DNA of 64,000 nt from assembly GCF_000372845.1 (NCBI RefSeq), contig NZ_KB889963.1, forward strand, positions 248,001-312,000. Reading direction: 5' to 3'. Position 1 is the stretch's first letter, and every line of letters starts with the position of its first letter. The notes beneath the pieces were generated by a model. That model saw nothing but the letters and a program-made list of their open reading frames with translations. It was not told the origin of the DNA and made no database searches. The position numbers and the translations under genes were made by a program. Below, piece by piece: positions 48,260 to 56,560 of this stretch. Source of the stretch: Methylocystis rosea SV97. GTDB taxonomy: Bacteria; Pseudomonadota; Alphaproteobacteria; Rhizobiales; Beijerinckiaceae.

Positions 48260-48904
48260 ATGGATTACAACACGCTTTCCCCTCTCGCCATGTTCCTCAA
48301 CGCCGGTCCTGTCGGAAAGGCCGTCATGGCCCTGCTGCTGCTCGCGTCGATCTGGACGTGGGTGCTCATCGTCGAAGGCGTGGTGGCCGTCACCCGCATC
48401 GCCAAATCCGCGCGTTCGGCGCGTTTGGGCGGAGACGTTGGCGTTCTCGCGCCCGTCGCCGAAGCGGGCCGTGAAGCTTTTGCGCTCGATCTCCCGGACG
48501 AGACGATTGGCGACAAGCGCGCGCGCATCGCCGACCATATGAGCCGCGCGGCGCGCGAGTTCCTGACCAAGGCGGAGGGTGGCCTGCCCAATCTCGCCGT
48601 CATCTCATCGGTCGCGCCTTTCGTCGGCCTCTTCGGCACGGTGTGGGGCATCATGACGAGCTTCGCCGGTATCGCTCAATCGCAGGACACGAGCCTCGCG
48701 GTCGTCGCGCCGGGCATCGCTGAAGCGCTTGCGGCCACGGCCTACGGACTTGCCGCCGCCATCCCCGCCTCGGTCGGCTACAACCGCATCGGCGCCGCCT
48801 TCGCGCGCGTCGGACAGCAAGTCGCGCACTACATTGAAGACGAGGCGCTGCTGATGTGCAGCGGCCATCAGACGCGCGCGCGTCGTGAGCGGGAGGCTGC
48901 ATAA
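48260..48904 (+). CDS. exbB: ExbB/TolQ-type proton channel protein
   Basis: A 214-residue membrane protein. Helix 1 is at about 17-38 (GKAVMALLLLASIWTWVLIVEG); the large cytoplasmic loop follows; helices 2 and 3 lie in SSVAPFVGLFGTVWGIMTSFAGIA and GIAEALAATAYGLAAAIPASVGYNRI, the standard MotA/TolQ/ExbB block. It is the pentameric channel that, with ExbD, uses proton-motive force to energise TonB. The ATG at 48260 is chosen; GTG two codons earlier is possible. Its stop overlaps the exbD start by one base. Confidence 0.94.
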   Translation: MDYNTLSPLAMFLNAGPVGKAVMALLLLASIWTWVLIVEGVVAVTRIAKSARSARLGGDVGVLAPVAEAGREAFALDLPDETIGDKRARIADHMSRAAREFLTKAEGGLPNLAVISSVAPFVGLFGTVWGIMTSFAGIAQSQDTSLAVVAPGIAEALAATAYGLAAAIPASVGYNRIGAAFARVGQQVAHYIEDEALLMCSGHQTRARREREAA

Positions 48905-49431
48905 TGGGCATGCCCTCACGCCAGCGCCAGAGCGCAACCGAAGGCCTTTATCAGCCGCTCGCCGATATCAATGTGACGCCGCTCGTCGACGTCATGCTCG
49001 TGCTGCTGATCATTTTCATGATCACCGCGCCATTGCTCGCCAAGGGCGTCAAGGTGAATCTGCCGCAGGCGAGCGCCGCGATGCCGATCAACCAAAAAGA
49101 CCCGATCGTCGTGACGGTGGGCAAGGAGGGCAAGATCGCGCTTGGCGCGGACGAGCTCTCAGCGGAGGCGCTCATCGACGGCATCAAGGTGATGATGGGC
49201 GACGACCAATCGCGCGTCGTTCATATCCGCGGCGACACGGAAGCGGTTTATGGCGAGGTGGTCGCGGTGATGGATAAGCTTGCGACGAACGGCATCACCC
49301 ATATCGCGATCATGACCAATTCGCGCAGCAAGACCGGCGCAGGCATCAAAGCCTCGCCCGGCCGCGCCGCGCCTGCCGCGGGCGCCCTGCCCGCGCAAGC
49401 TCCGGCGGCGCCCGCGGGAGCGCTGAAATGA
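48904..49431 (+). CDS. exbD: ExbD/TolR biopolymer transport protein
   Basis: A 175-residue protein with a short cytoplasmic N-terminus, a single helix containing the conserved Asp (NVTPLVDVMLVLLIIFMIT, about 21-39) and a periplasmic domain (KVNLPQASAAMPINQKDPIVVTV, then RVVHIRGDTEAVYGEVVAVMDKL). The Asp in LVDVML carries the proton. A ~30-residue Ala/Pro-rich tail is an addition. Starts at the exbB stop and overlaps tonB by 4 bases (ATGA), so all three are translationally coupled. Confidence 0.95.
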   Translation: MGMPSRQRQSATEGLYQPLADINVTPLVDVMLVLLIIFMITAPLLAKGVKVNLPQASAAMPINQKDPIVVTVGKEGKIALGADELSAEALIDGIKVMMGDDQSRVVHIRGDTEAVYGEVVAVMDKLATNGITHIAIMTNSRSKTGAGIKASPGRAAPAAGALPAQAPAAPAGALK

Positions 49432-50144
49432 CCGATTTCGCGCTAAGTCCGCAAGGCATGGCGCGAGAGGGCGACAACCCGCCTTCGGGTCCGGAGCCGG
49501 TCAAGCCCTCCTGGCTGCGCTCGGTGACGACCGTCCTCGTCATCGCGGCGCATGTCATGGTCTTCGGCATACTCGCCTATTCGGCGAAGCCAACGGCGGT
49601 GTCGCTCGACTCTGTGAGCATGGACCTCGTGCCGGAAGGCGACTTCTTCGAGCAGGAGGAAGTCGCCGAGGCCGACGACACGCCGCCGCCCGAAGCGGTC
49701 GAGGAGCCTGACATCGCGCTTCCGCCGCCGGTGGTGATGGCGCCAGACGCGGTGCCCTTGCCCGCCAAGAAGGAAGACGTCGACAAGGTCAAGAAGAAGG
49801 TCGAGCAGCAACAGGTCCAGCGCGCGCAGCAACGTCAGGAGGCGCAGGCGCGTCGACGCTACGGCGCGCCCGAGGGACAGGCCGGGAATTCGGGCGCATC
49901 GCAGGCGACGTGTCTTGCCCATATCGCCGCAGCGCTTCGCCGACATACGCCAGGCAACACCAGCCTTGGTCCTGGCAGCGCGAGCGTGACGTTCCACGTC
50001 AATGCGGGCGGCGGTCTGTCGGGCATCTCGGCTTCGGGATCGACTCCGGCGCATGCGGCGCTCGCGCGGCGGATCGTGTCCTCCGCACGCGGACCCGGCA
50101 TGTGCAGCTCGGCCTTCGTGAGCCAGGCTTTCGCCTTCCATTGA
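49428..50144 (+). CDS. tonB: TonB energy-transducing protein
   Basis: A 238-residue TonB. It has a cytoplasmic N-terminus of ~28 residues, one membrane helix at about 31-51 (VTTVLVIAAHVMVFGILAYSA), an acidic/Pro-rich periplasmic span (EVAEADDTPPPEAVEEPDIALPPPVV), a Lys/Gln-rich helix (KVKKKVEQQQVQRAQQRQEAQ) and a C-terminal domain about 155-238 with YPxx-less but clear VTFHVNAGGGLSGISASGSTPAHAALARRI. It would contact the TonB boxes of the receptors encoded nearby. A Cys pair (TCLAHI and MCSSAF) in the C-terminal domain may form a disulfide. Confidence 0.9.
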   Translation: MTDFALSPQGMAREGDNPPSGPEPVKPSWLRSVTTVLVIAAHVMVFGILAYSAKPTAVSLDSVSMDLVPEGDFFEQEEVAEADDTPPPEAVEEPDIALPPPVVMAPDAVPLPAKKEDVDKVKKKVEQQQVQRAQQRQEAQARRRYGAPEGQAGNSGASQATCLAHIAAALRRHTPGNTSLGPGSASVTFHVNAGGGLSGISASGSTPAHAALARRIVSSARGPGMCSSAFVSQAFAFH

Positions 50145-50205
50145 CGCGAACGGCGGCGGACGCTCGCGCCCGCCGCCTAAGATCGTTCCGGACATTGGGG
50201 GCCTG

Positions 50206-50709
50206 ATGATGCTCGCGCGACTGCTTACCATCGGCGCGGCGCTCGCCGCTTGCGCCGCGCATGCCGAGGATGCCAAGCCCGCGCCCGCGCCGCCGGCGCC
50301 CATGACGGCCGCGCCCGCGGCGCCGGCGCCAGCACGAACCGCAGCGCCAACACAAACCCCAGCGCCGGCGCGCGCCGCTGCGCCAAAGCCCGCCGCGCCC
50401 GCGACGACGCAAGGAGCGGCCGCGCCTTCCGCGGCTCCGGCGATGTCAGAGAGCAAGTTCCTCGGCGTGCTCTACACGGCGATCGCCAAGCGAACGCCCA
50501 CGGAAAGTCCTGCCGGCGACGGCGAGGTGACGGCCAGCTTTCACGTCAATGCGCAAGGCAAGATCGACAAGGTGACGATCGATAAGACGACCAGCCCCGC
50601 CCTCGCCGAGACGGTGACGAAGATCCTGTCGAGCGTCGAAGCGCCCCCACCGCCGGGCGGATCGATGGATGTGGGACAAACGTTCAAGTTCCGTGCAACG
50701 CCGAAATGA
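50206..50709 (+). CDS. Secreted protein with TonB C-terminal-like domain (1)
   Basis: A 167-residue protein with a cleavable signal (LARLLTIGAALAACAAHAED) instead of the TonB membrane anchor, an Ala/Pro-rich linker to about residue 80, and a C-terminal domain: LGVLYTAIAKRTPTESPAGDGEVTASFHVNAQGKIDKVTIDKTTSPALAETV. It ends APPPPGGSMDVGQTFKFR. This is the TonB/TolA C-terminal fold, but without the anchor it cannot transmit force from ExbBD. It may bind the receptors or TonB as a periplasmic adaptor. It is 61 bases after tonB. Confidence 0.78.
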   Translation: MMLARLLTIGAALAACAAHAEDAKPAPAPPAPMTAAPAAPAPARTAAPTQTPAPARAAAPKPAAPATTQGAAAPSAAPAMSESKFLGVLYTAIAKRTPTESPAGDGEVTASFHVNAQGKIDKVTIDKTTSPALAETVTKILSSVEAPPPPGGSMDVGQTFKFRATPK

Positions 50710-50797
50710 GTCGGTCGCGCCGTTCAAAACTTTCGGTCCCTGGCTGAATTGAATCCATGCGCAAGAGGCCCGCGCATATTTATCGAAGGAGAAGAAA

Positions 50798-51319
50798 ATG
50801 CGGCGCATTTCTCGACTGACATTGAGTCTTTCTGCATTGGCGTTCGCCTGCGCGCTTGGCGCGAGCGGACCGGCGCGCGCGATCGATGAGGCGCAAAAGC
50901 CAAAAACTGAAGAAGTCGCCGAACCGAAGCGCGAGGACAGCAAGGATACGAAATCCGAGGAAAAGACCGAAAAGCGCGAGGAGAAGACCGACGCCGGGCG
51001 CGAACAGAAACCCAAGGCCGCGCGGGACGAGAAGTCCGAGAAGGCGGCCGATAAAAAGAAACACGCCGACAACAGCGCCTATCTGCGCAAGCTCGGTCAG
51101 CTCATTCGGGCGCGCTCGCCGGGCACGACAAGTCTCGGCGAAGGAAGCGCCGTCGTTCGCTTTCGTCTTGGCGCTGCAGGCGCGCCCAATAGCGTCGCCG
51201 TCGTTTCAGCGTCGACGCCACGGCACGGCGAATTGGCGCGCTCCATCGTCTCGGGCCTGCGGGCGCCGCCGCCGCCCGGCGGCTCCTACGACGGCGTGCA
51301 GAGTTTCAGATTTCACTAG
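50798..51319 (+). CDS. Secreted protein with TonB C-terminal-like domain (2)
   Basis: A 173-residue protein. The signal peptide ends about residue 28 (GASGPARAID); a highly charged Lys/Glu linker covers ~30-92 (KTEEVAEPKREDSKDTKSEE); the C-terminal domain is about 93-173 (YLRKLGQLIRARSPGTTSLGEGSAVVRFRLGAAGAPNSV) and ends GLRAPPPPGGSYDGVQSFRFH. It is a paralogue of the preceding and following genes with a linker of different chemistry. A clear GAAGGAGAAG ribosome binding site precedes the ATG. Confidence 0.78.
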   Translation: MRRISRLTLSLSALAFACALGASGPARAIDEAQKPKTEEVAEPKREDSKDTKSEEKTEKREEKTDAGREQKPKAARDEKSEKAADKKKHADNSAYLRKLGQLIRARSPGTTSLGEGSAVVRFRLGAAGAPNSVAVVSASTPRHGELARSIVSGLRAPPPPGGSYDGVQSFRFH

Positions 51320-51406
51320 CGAAGTCGCGCGCGCATGACAGGCGCGCGACGTCGGCTCTGCGGCTGAGCCAAGATTGGAGGGAAGGATGAAACGCAAGGA
51401 AGAAAA

Positions 51407-51781
51407 ATGCGTCGCCTTCTCCCGCTAACGTGGGCTTTTGCCTCCCTCGTCGCTGGAGTGGGAACGACGCCAGCACGCGCAGAATCGGATCGCGAGGCTG
51501 CGCGCGCCGCTTACGTAGCCCGCGTTTCGCAAATTTTGCGCGCGCGCACCTTTCTCGACAGGTCCGCGCAACGCTTCCGAATGGACCTCCGACGTCCTGC
51601 TCGGGGCTTTGTGCGCGTTCGGTTCGAGATTGATTCGTCGGGCAGTGTGCAAAAGTTTAGAGTCTTGGAGGCGAGCAGCGACGTGCACGCCAGGAAGGCG
51701 GAAGAGATCGTTTCCGGCTTACGCGCGCCGCCGCCACCCGGTGGCGGCTTTGTAGCCGAACAATCGTTCAACTTTAGATGA
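51407..51781 (+). CDS. Secreted protein with TonB C-terminal-like domain (3)
   Basis: A 124-residue protein, the shortest of the three: signal peptide to about residue 25 (VAGVGTTPARAES), then directly the C-terminal domain (YVARVSQILRARTFLDRSAQ, VRVRFEIDSSGSVQKFRVLEASSD), ending GLRAPPPPGGGFVAEQSFNFR without a linker. AAGGAAG precedes the ATG. A 13-codon out-of-frame ATG reading frame at 51387 overlaps its start and might affect translation. It lies 34 bases before the Asp-box gene. Confidence 0.77.
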   Translation: MRRLLPLTWAFASLVAGVGTTPARAESDREAARAAYVARVSQILRARTFLDRSAQRFRMDLRRPARGFVRVRFEIDSSGSVQKFRVLEASSDVHARKAEEIVSGLRAPPPPGGGFVAEQSFNFR

Positions 51782-51815
51782 CGGCGCCGCTACACAGATG
51801 AGATCGGGAGGAACA

Positions 51816-53105
51816 ATGAAGCGTTTAGCTCTTGCCCTAATGGCGTTCGCGGCCTCGGGCGCCGCAAGCGCGGAACAAGGCGCGCCGTCAGCAGACGCTC
51901 CTAAGGACGCGGCGACGCCGACTCAATCGACGCCGCCGGCCGCGATGAGTCACCATCCCGCCGCCGCCTGCGCCGACGCGAAGGTCGACTGCGCGGCGAC
52001 CGCCGTTCCCGCCTTTGCGAAGGACGGACGACTGTGGGTCGCCTTCTCCGTCGGCAAGAGCCTTTACGCGGCCGCCTCTTCGGATAATGGCGCGACGTTC
52101 TCCGCGCCGACCGCGATCGCCACGATCGGCGACGGCGTGATCGACGCGCATGGCGACGCGCGTCCGAAAATCATCGCGCTCAAAGACGGAACGCTGCTCG
52201 CGAGCTATACGACCCGGCCCGACAAGCAGATGATCGGCACGATCTTCACCGCTCGCTCGACCGACGGCGGCAAGACGTTTACAGCGCCGCAGGCGCTTCT
52301 GGCTGAGGGCGGCCAGCGCTTCGACAGCATCGTCGTCAATCGCAAGGGGCGCATCTACGCCGGTTGGCTCGACAAGACGCATGCGCTCAAAGCCAAGGCC
52401 GAAGGCAAGGAGTTTCTCGGCAGCGGCGTCGCCTTCGCCTATTCGGACGACGGCGGCAAGACCTTCAAAGGCAAGTCGATCCTCATCGATCACGCCTGCG
52501 AATGCTGCCGCATGTCAGGCGCGCTCGACAAAGATGGAACGCCGGTCTTCGCCTGGCGACAGGTGCTAGATGGCAATGTTCGCGACCATATGGTCGCGAA
52601 ACTCTCTGCGGACGCCGCGCAAGCGACGGCGACGCGCGTTTCGGACGACGACTGGGCGATCAATAGCTGCCCGCATCATGGACCATCGATCGCGATCGAC
52701 GCCGCCGGCGATTGGCATGTGGTCTGGTTCACCAAGGGCAAGAAGCGCCAGGGGCTCTATTACGCGCGCAGCCTCGACGAAGGCAAAAGCTTCTCGGAGC
52801 CGGAGAAATTCGGCGACGACGCACGCGCCGCCGGACATCCGACGCTGGTCGCGGCCAAGGGCCGCCTGTATCGCGTCTGGAAGGAATTCGACGGCACGAC
52901 GACGACCATCGCCATGCAAATGTCGCGCGACAACGGCAAGAGCTGGAGCGCGACGCGCGTCGTGGCGCAGACCTTGGACGCCTCCGACCATCCCGAACTC
53001 ATCGCCCATAATGGCGCGGCGTATTTGTCGTGGTTGACGCATAAGGAAGGCTATCGCCTGATGCCGCTGCCGCGAGACGAAAAAAGCGCAGCGGCGCCGC
53101 AGTGA
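51816..53105 (+). CDS. Asp-box (BNR, sialidase-fold) exported protein with Cys/His cluster
   Basis: A 429-residue protein with a signal peptide (ALALMAFAASGAASAEQ) and GGGAGG before the ATG. Five Asp-box motifs are visible: SSDNGATF (~88), STDGGKTF (~148), SDDGGKTF (~210), SLDEGKSF (~319), SRDNGKSW (~370), indicating a six-bladed propeller as in sialidases. The catalytic Arg triad and Asp of true sialidases are not evident. Instead there are clustered metal-type residues: HHPAAACADAKVDC (~46-59), HACECCRM (226-233) and CPHH (285-288). It is in the TonB gene run and followed by a TlpA-like protein, so a periplasmic metal-binding role is more likely than sugar hydrolysis. Confidence 0.75.
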   Translation: MKRLALALMAFAASGAASAEQGAPSADAPKDAATPTQSTPPAAMSHHPAAACADAKVDCAATAVPAFAKDGRLWVAFSVGKSLYAAASSDNGATFSAPTAIATIGDGVIDAHGDARPKIIALKDGTLLASYTTRPDKQMIGTIFTARSTDGGKTFTAPQALLAEGGQRFDSIVVNRKGRIYAGWLDKTHALKAKAEGKEFLGSGVAFAYSDDGGKTFKGKSILIDHACECCRMSGALDKDGTPVFAWRQVLDGNVRDHMVAKLSADAAQATATRVSDDDWAINSCPHHGPSIAIDAAGDWHVVWFTKGKKRQGLYYARSLDEGKSFSEPEKFGDDARAAGHPTLVAAKGRLYRVWKEFDGTTTTIAMQMSRDNGKSWSATRVVAQTLDASDHPELIAHNGAAYLSWLTHKEGYRLMPLPRDEKSAAAPQ

Positions 53106-53198
53106 CGCCAATTCGGATGGGCGCTGCTTTGTCATTGGCGACGCGCGCGCCGCGCGTGATCGGCAATCCAGAAACGATCGACGGCGCCAGCTTTATCA

Positions 53199-53239
53199 CT
53201 CTCGATTCCCGGTCGGGCCTGCGGCCTGCTGGGAATGAC
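53199..53239. repeat. Dispersed palindrome (partial copy)
   Basis: CTCTCGATTCCCGG to CTGGGAATGAC reproduces, in the opposite orientation, the left half of the 107-base palindrome at 5172-5278. It separates the Asp-box gene from the TlpA-like gene and can itself fold into a short hairpin. Confidence 0.7.
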
Positions 53240-53272
53240 AAGAACTATAAAAGTTTAGTGGGTCTTCGCCGC

Positions 53273-53752
53273 ATGCGCCTCATGTCTCTCGCCCTCGCCT
53301 TCGCCCTCCTTGCAGGAGGAGGCGCCTTCGCCATGGACTTCAAGCCATACGGCCGAGGCGCGTTCGGGCAATTGACCAAGGCTCACGCCGGCAGGCCGCT
53401 CATCGTGCATTTCTGGTCGGTGACCTGTCCGCCCTGCCTCGTGGAACTGCCGCAATGGGCGAAGATCGCCGCCGAGAAAAAGGGATTCGACATCGTCTTC
53501 GTCAACACCGACAGCGACGAAGATCGCGCCCGCGCGCAAGCGCGCCTCGAGAAGGTCGGGCTTTCGGGCGCGGATCATTACGGATTCGCCGACGACTTTG
53601 TCGAAAAGCTCTATTTCGAAGCGGACAGCGCCTGGCGCGGAGAACTGCCGTTCACGGCGCTCGTCGCCCCCGACGGCGGCGTCGTGACGGTGACGGGCGG
53701 GGTCGACGATCCGCTGATCGTCGACTGGCTGCATAAGCGCGTAGCCAAGTGA
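53273..53752 (+). CDS. TlpA-type periplasmic thioredoxin
   Basis: A 159-residue exported thioredoxin-fold protein. The signal peptide is SLALAFALLAGGGAFA; the active-site motif is HFWSVTCPPCLVELPQW, with CPPC at about 49-52, the TlpA/ResA-like WxxxCxPC arrangement. The cis-Pro is in GELPFTALVAPDG. Such proteins reduce disulfides in periplasmic metalloproteins or copper chaperones. The frame is open well upstream, but the ATG at 53273 begins the signal peptide. It follows the Asp-box gene with the palindrome between them. Confidence 0.85.
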   Translation: MRLMSLALAFALLAGGGAFAMDFKPYGRGAFGQLTKAHAGRPLIVHFWSVTCPPCLVELPQWAKIAAEKKGFDIVFVNTDSDEDRARAQARLEKVGLSGADHYGFADDFVEKLYFEADSAWRGELPFTALVAPDGGVVTVTGGVDDPLIVDWLHKRVAK

Positions 53753-53761
53753 AGCGGCCGC

Positions 53762-53962
53762 TTACCAGCGGCCTCGCGCGTAAAGCACGCCGAGCACGAT
53801 GAGAAGCGCCAGCAATTGCAAACCGACGCGCCAGCGCATCAGCTTCTGCGAGCGGGCCGGCGCGCCCTCGCCGCCGCGAAACATATTGATGAAACCGGCG
53901 ACGACGACGAGAATCACCGCCCCGACGGCGACAATGACCAACAGATTTGAATAACTTGGCAT
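53762..53962 (-). CDS. HIG1-domain twin transmembrane protein
   Basis: A 66-residue protein with two helices (LLVIVAVGAVILVVVAGFINMF and WRVGLQLLALLIVLGVLYA) joined by a loop with RSQKLMRWRVGLQ, the HIG1 signature. In alphaproteobacteria these proteins are thought to associate with respiratory oxidases as their mitochondrial relatives do. It is a single small gene, convergent with the TlpA-like gene (9 bases between stops). Confidence 0.85.
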   Translation of the reverse strand: MPSYSNLLVIVAVGAVILVVVAGFINMFRGGEGAPARSQKLMRWRVGLQLLALLIVLGVLYARGRW

Positions 53963-54022
53963 GAGCGGCGCTTCTCCCTACCCGGTGCGCTGTAGAGAAG
54001 CGCGCGCCCGCGGGCAAGGCGT

Positions 54023-56491
54023 TTATCGCCGCAGCAGGCGCTGCAGATAATCGAGCTCTTCCTGCGCGCGTTCAGGCTGACCGAGCCTGCGGCGCAGCTC
54101 TTCCTGCACGCGATGGGCGCGCTGCGCCGGCGGCAGGCCGAGCGGATCATATTTCCCATAGGCGTCGGGACGATTGCCGTCGCCGGGCGCCCGCCCGAGC
54201 GGATCGCGGCCCTTGCCGCGGCGGCCGCGCCTGCCAGGGCTTCCGCCCTCTTCTTCGGCGCTTTGGTCGCCCTCGCCGCGCATCTGCTGCGCCAGCCTGT
54301 CGGCGCCCTTGCGCAACGCCTGCACGGCGCGCCCTTGCGCGTCCACCGCCCTGGCGCCGCCTTCGCCGGACTTGCCGAGCGCGTCTTCCGCCTCCTTCAT
54401 CGCGCGGCGCGCGTCGTCGAGTTCCTCGGCGGCTTCGACGCCGCCCTCGCGCAGCGCGTCCTGCTGGCGCTCAAGCCGCTCGCGAAGCGCCTGCTGGCGT
54501 TGGCGTTCGTCGCTGAGTTCCTCGTGCTGCGGCTGGCCCTTCTGACGATGGCCGCGCGCGCCGCGCGTCTCCATGTCGCTCGGCGCGTTCATCCCCTGGA
54601 AGGTGTCGTCGCGCAATTGCTGCTCTTCGCGCGACAGCTGATCGAGCTCGTTGAGCGCGCGCGCCATTTCGCGCCCGCGCCCGCCACGCTGGCCCGCGCC
54701 CTGCGACGTCTGCGCATTTTCGAGAATGTCCTGGAGTTCCTCAAGGAGCCTTTGCGCTTGCGCCATGTCGCCCGATTTCATGGCTCGGTCCATCTCGTCG
54801 AGCATCGCCTGCAAATCGTCCGGCGTGACGATGTCGGCGCCGCCCTCCGACTCCTGGCGCGGCGAACCTTCCGGCGGCAACCGGCTGCCAAGCTGCTGGA
54901 GGAATTTATCGAGCGCGGCGCGAAGCTCCTCGGCGCGACTGGCGATGTCCTGCTCGCTGTCGCCGCGCGCGATCGCATCCTTCAATTCGCGCTCCGCCGC
55001 GCGCAGTTCGCGCTCCGCTTGAGAGGTGTCGCCCTCTTCCAGGCCGAGCGCCATCGCCCACAGCATGTCACAGACGCCGCGCAACTCGTCGTCGCTACGC
55101 GGACCCTCAAGACCGCGGCGCGCCTCGCGGAGTCCGAGATGGACGGCGGCAGGCGTATCGAAGGCTTCGGGCGCGATCGACAGCGCCTCGAGCGCCGCGC
55201 GAACGCTTGAGCGCGAATCCGGATCGAGCGCAAGGATGCGCCTCTGTTCGGCGAGCGCGCGCGCGAGCGGCTTGACGAAGCGACGCTGCGGCAGAGTCAC
55301 GTCGATCGATTCAGAAGCGCCTTCATTGTCCGCGGCGTCCTTGGCGACGAGGCGCATCGCGAGCTTCGCGCCGCCGAAAGGACTGTCGGCGAGATCGATT
55401 GTCGCCTTGGCCTCGCCCTGACCGCCGCCGCCCGGCGGCAAAGCGAGCGCAAGACGCGGCGGCTCGTAGAGCGCGCGTCGCGCGCTGGGCGGGCCGCTAA
55501 AGACCGCTTCGGCGCCGACGACGCCGTAATCGTCCGTGGCGCGGAACGCGAGCGTCATCGAGCCCCGAACATTGTTGCGCGGCTTTTCCGTCAGCGCGAT
55601 GGTCGGCGGCTTGTCCTGGATCGCCGCGAGATCGAAACGCCGACCGTCCGAAAGCGACACGCGCGCCGCGCGAGAGAGTTTGAACGCCTGCTCTTTCGAC
55701 GCGCCCTTTTGCGCCTCTTCGACGGAGGTCTGCGCGGCGACCAGTCCGCCGGAGACGGATACGCCAGAGTCTGGGGGACGGATGCGCAACATCGAATTGA
55801 CCGGCGCCTCGATGGGCGCGTCGCTCTCCCTTGCCAGCACGATCGGCGGACGCCCCGTATAGGCGGGCGGTTCGAGCCAGGCGTCGACGCGCGCGGTCAT
55901 CCCGAAGCTCGCGGACGTGCGCCAGTCAAATGCGGCGGCGATTCGCGCGCGCTTTTCATCGCCCGCCATGAATCCGGCCGCAACCGCCGCGACGAGCGCC
56001 AGCGCCCGCAGCGCATAGGGGTCGCGCTGGGGCACGCGCGGATGCGGCGCCTCGATGGGGGTCTGCGCCAGCGCCGCCTCCAGGCGCTGGCGATGCAGCG
56101 CCCAGAGCGCCTCGACCGCCGCGTCGGGGTTCGGACTGGCGAGCCGATCCTCGAGCGACGAAGCAGGACGCAGCGCGGCGTCGGCGCCGCGGTCCAGCCG
56201 TTCGAGCGCGGCTGCGCGATGCGGCAAGCCGCGCGCAGACTCCCGCGCGACGACATAGAGCGCGGCGAACCCAAAGAGCGCCACGCCGCCGATGCGCGCC
56301 TCGAGCGGCGCAGCCTGCCAAAGGCCAAGCCAGGACAGCGCCAGAAAGAACAGGAGAATCGTGGCGAGCGCCAAGCCGGCCCGCCAGACGCGCTCGGCGA
56401 TGAGCGCAAGCGCCGACCGGCGCAGCATCCCCTCGAGACGCGGCGAGGTCGTGTTCCCCGTGGGCGTATTCTGGTGCTGAAGCTCGTCCAT
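54023..56491 (-). CDS. DUF4175 (TIGR02302) family membrane protein
   Basis: An 822-residue protein. Two or three N-terminal helices (LALATILLFFLALSWLGLW, VALFGFAALYVVA, and one about 160) are followed by a long periplasmic-type region, and the C-terminal ~350 residues are rich in Glu, Gln, Arg with coiled-coil character (DMAQAQRLLEELQDILENAQ, LREGGVEAAEELDDARRAM). The whole length and order match the alphaproteobacterial family TIGR02302. Its function is unknown. It is a single gene, divergent from the next plus-strand gene. Confidence 0.85.
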   Translation of the reverse strand: MDELQHQNTPTGNTTSPRLEGMLRRSALALIAERVWRAGLALATILLFFLALSWLGLWQAAPLEARIGGVALFGFAALYVVARESARGLPHRAAALERLDRGADAALRPASSLEDRLASPNPDAAVEALWALHRQRLEAALAQTPIEAPHPRVPQRDPYALRALALVAAVAAGFMAGDEKRARIAAAFDWRTSASFGMTARVDAWLEPPAYTGRPPIVLARESDAPIEAPVNSMLRIRPPDSGVSVSGGLVAAQTSVEEAQKGASKEQAFKLSRAARVSLSDGRRFDLAAIQDKPPTIALTEKPRNNVRGSMTLAFRATDDYGVVGAEAVFSGPPSARRALYEPPRLALALPPGGGGQGEAKATIDLADSPFGGAKLAMRLVAKDAADNEGASESIDVTLPQRRFVKPLARALAEQRRILALDPDSRSSVRAALEALSIAPEAFDTPAAVHLGLREARRGLEGPRSDDELRGVCDMLWAMALGLEEGDTSQAERELRAAERELKDAIARGDSEQDIASRAEELRAALDKFLQQLGSRLPPEGSPRQESEGGADIVTPDDLQAMLDEMDRAMKSGDMAQAQRLLEELQDILENAQTSQGAGQRGGRGREMARALNELDQLSREEQQLRDDTFQGMNAPSDMETRGARGHRQKGQPQHEELSDERQRQQALRERLERQQDALREGGVEAAEELDDARRAMKEAEDALGKSGEGGARAVDAQGRAVQALRKGADRLAQQMRGEGDQSAEEEGGSPGRRGRRGKGRDPLGRAPGDGNRPDAYGKYDPLGLPPAQRAHRVQEELRRRLGQPERAQEELDYLQRLLRR

Positions 56492-56560
56492 TTATTCTCC
56501 GAGAGCGCGCCGATAACAATGGCGGTTTCGTTACGGGCAGACAATCTTGGCCGTAGGAAA

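Noticed and set aside
50206-51781. Idea that the three TonB-like genes are broken tonB copies
   Set aside because: Each has its own ribosome binding site, signal peptide and intact conserved ending, so they are whole genes rather than fragments.
51816-53105. Calling the Asp-box protein a sialidase
   Set aside because: Asp-boxes are structural; the catalytic Arg triad, Asp and Tyr/Glu pair were not found.
55709-56560. Upstream extension of the 188-residue hypothetical protein
   Set aside because: The extension runs antisense to the DUF4175 gene and is Arg-rich noise; the first credible start is 56561.
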